A DNA stretch of 6,671 bases from positions 1 through 6,671 of the forward strand of contig JAJYRY010000053.1 of NCBI GenBank assembly GCA_021793855.1. Direction: 5' to 3'. How positions within the stretch are numbered: position 1 is the first letter of the stretch; each line of letters begins with the position of its first letter. The notes beneath the pieces were generated by a model. It searched no databases. It saw only the letters and a program-made list of their open reading frames with translations, and was not told where the DNA came from. Positions 6,394 to 6,671 of the stretch are shown in pieces. A program made the position numbers and the translations under genes. This DNA comes from Thermoplasmata archaeon (GTDB lineage Archaea > Thermoplasmatota > Thermoplasmata > Thermoplasmatales > GCA-001856825).

Positions 6394-6431
6394 TGTCATT
6401 GCCTTGTCTGACAAAATAAGAAGGTGAACAT

Positions 6432-6450
6432 AGACCTGTAAGACTTTAAC
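6432..6450 (+). promoter_or_regulatory. Upstream element resembling the one at 5837-5855
   Basis: AGACCTGTAAGACTTTAAC resembles AGACCGTAAGACGTATAAC at 5837-5855, differing by two one-base gaps and one substitution. The two copies lie 79 and 65 bases (end to start codon) upstream of the antiporter and membrane protein starts respectively. They could be binding sites for one regulator of both plus-strand genes. Only two copies are seen in the window. Confidence 0.3.
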
Positions 6451-6480
6451 ACGCTGAGAGCCAATTCCAAGCAGTCTGTA

Positions 6481-6492
6481 GTCAAAATTGAC
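6481..6492. promoter_or_regulatory. Dyad next to the antiporter TATA box
   Basis: GTCAA-AA-TTGAC is a 5+5 inverted repeat ending eight bases before the TTATAAT box at 6501. It lies where TFB recognition elements and activators sit in archaeal promoters. An operator or activator site is possible; the arms are short. Confidence 0.3.
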
Positions 6493-6500
6493 AAAAAGTG

Positions 6501-6507
6501 TTATAAT
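6501..6507 (+). promoter_or_regulatory. TATA box of the antiporter gene
   Basis: TTATAAT is centred about 25 bases before the TTG at 6529. This is the spacing seen for the other genes here and supports TTG as a leaderless start codon. The next in-frame ATG (6571) lies inside the first membrane helix and has no TATA box at the right distance. Confidence 0.55.
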
Positions 6508-6528
6508 AGAGATGAGGCTGTTGAAGAG

Positions 6529-6671
6529 TTGATAACTACTGATGAGCTCCTACTGCTCTTGGCAGGGATCATGCTTCTCGGTTTCATAGGTGAGATAGCC
6601 TTCAGGAAGAAGCGAATCCCGGATATGTTACTGCTATTGCTGATAGGGATACTCATTCATTACTCAGGAAT
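6529..6671 (+). CDS. Probable cation/proton antiporter, N-terminus (3' end outside window)
   Basis: The first 47 residues of a membrane protein are visible before the window ends. A first helix (about 5-24, LLLLLAGIMLLGFIGEIAF) is followed by a short basic loop with RKKRIPDML, then a second helix (LLLLLIGILIHYSG). The arrangement of a Gly-rich first helix, then an R-x-x-(R)-IP-D/x-(x)-L-L-L turn and a G-x-L second helix is the familiar N-terminus of monovalent cation/proton antiporters of the CPA1/CPA2 superfamily, which exchange Na+ or K+ for H+ across the cytoplasmic membrane. The ion-binding Asp pair lies downstream and cannot be seen, so CPA1 versus CPA2 and substrate are undecided. The frame is open further upstream to a stop at 6439, but the TTG at 6529 fits both the protein family start and the TATA box at 6501. 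In an acidophile such a carrier would serve pH or ion balance; that is inference. Confidence 0.7.
   Translation, partial: MITTDELLLLLAGIMLLGFIGEIAFRKKRIPDMLLLLLIGILIHYSG

Noticed and set aside
5931..6414. TTGTCTGAC at 5932-5940 and again at 6404-6412, flanking the membrane protein gene
   Set aside because: A nine-base match with one copy inside the coding region and no target-site duplications or transposase is too little for a mobile element end.
6512..6532. Six-codon upstream frame (ATG AGG CTG ...) whose TGA overlaps the TTG start of the antiporter
   Set aside because: A leaderless start at 6529 would exclude it from the transcript, and such a short frame is expected by chance.

Overview
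The window looks like chromosomal DNA from an archaeon, most plausibly a Thermoplasmatales-type euryarchaeote. Four of the genes have an archaeal-style TATA box centred about 24-29 bases upstream of the start codon and no convincing Shine-Dalgarno sequence, which is the pattern of leaderless transcripts. Other pointers are the AT-rich spacers, frequent AGA/AGG arginine codons, one likely TTG start and a peptide-degrading gene content. The lineage is an inference from style, not from a marker gene. No mobile element, CRISPR array, rRNA or tRNA gene was recognised.

Layout: (1) 1-440, plus strand: the C-terminal part of an aldo/keto reductase. (2) A 206-base convergent spacer. (3) 647-2653, minus: a complete M13 (neprilysin/PepO-like) zinc metallopeptidase without a signal peptide. 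(4) 2856-4151, minus: a PLP-dependent class V aminotransferase of the cysteine-desulfurase-like type that lacks the desulfurase cysteine. (5) 4282-5712, minus: a complete M17 leucyl aminopeptidase. (6) A divergent promoter region at 5713-5919. (7) 5920-6393, plus: a small four-helix membrane protein of unknown function. (8) From 6529 to the window end, plus: the N-terminus of a probable cation/proton antiporter, read from a TTG start.

The three minus-strand genes point the same way but are separated by 130-200 bases. Two of them have clear TATA boxes and the third a weak candidate, so they look like separately transcribed neighbours rather than a tight operon. Functionally they form a plausible intracellular route: M13 cuts oligopeptides, M17 trims amino-terminal residues, and a PLP enzyme acts on an amino acid or related amine. 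That fits a peptide-scavenging heterotroph, but the linkage is inferred from adjacency.

The longest starts of the minus-strand genes are probably wrong. The aminotransferase TATA box lies inside the longest possible reading frame, and the M17 frame extends 33 codons upstream through its own promoter. I therefore chose internal ATGs. The best unexplained signals are short dyads and repeats at promoters (2663-2678, 5828-5875, 6481-6492), a similar 19-base element upstream of both plus-strand genes on the right, and palindromes over the M13 stop codon. I see no clear evidence of a wholly new multi-gene system.
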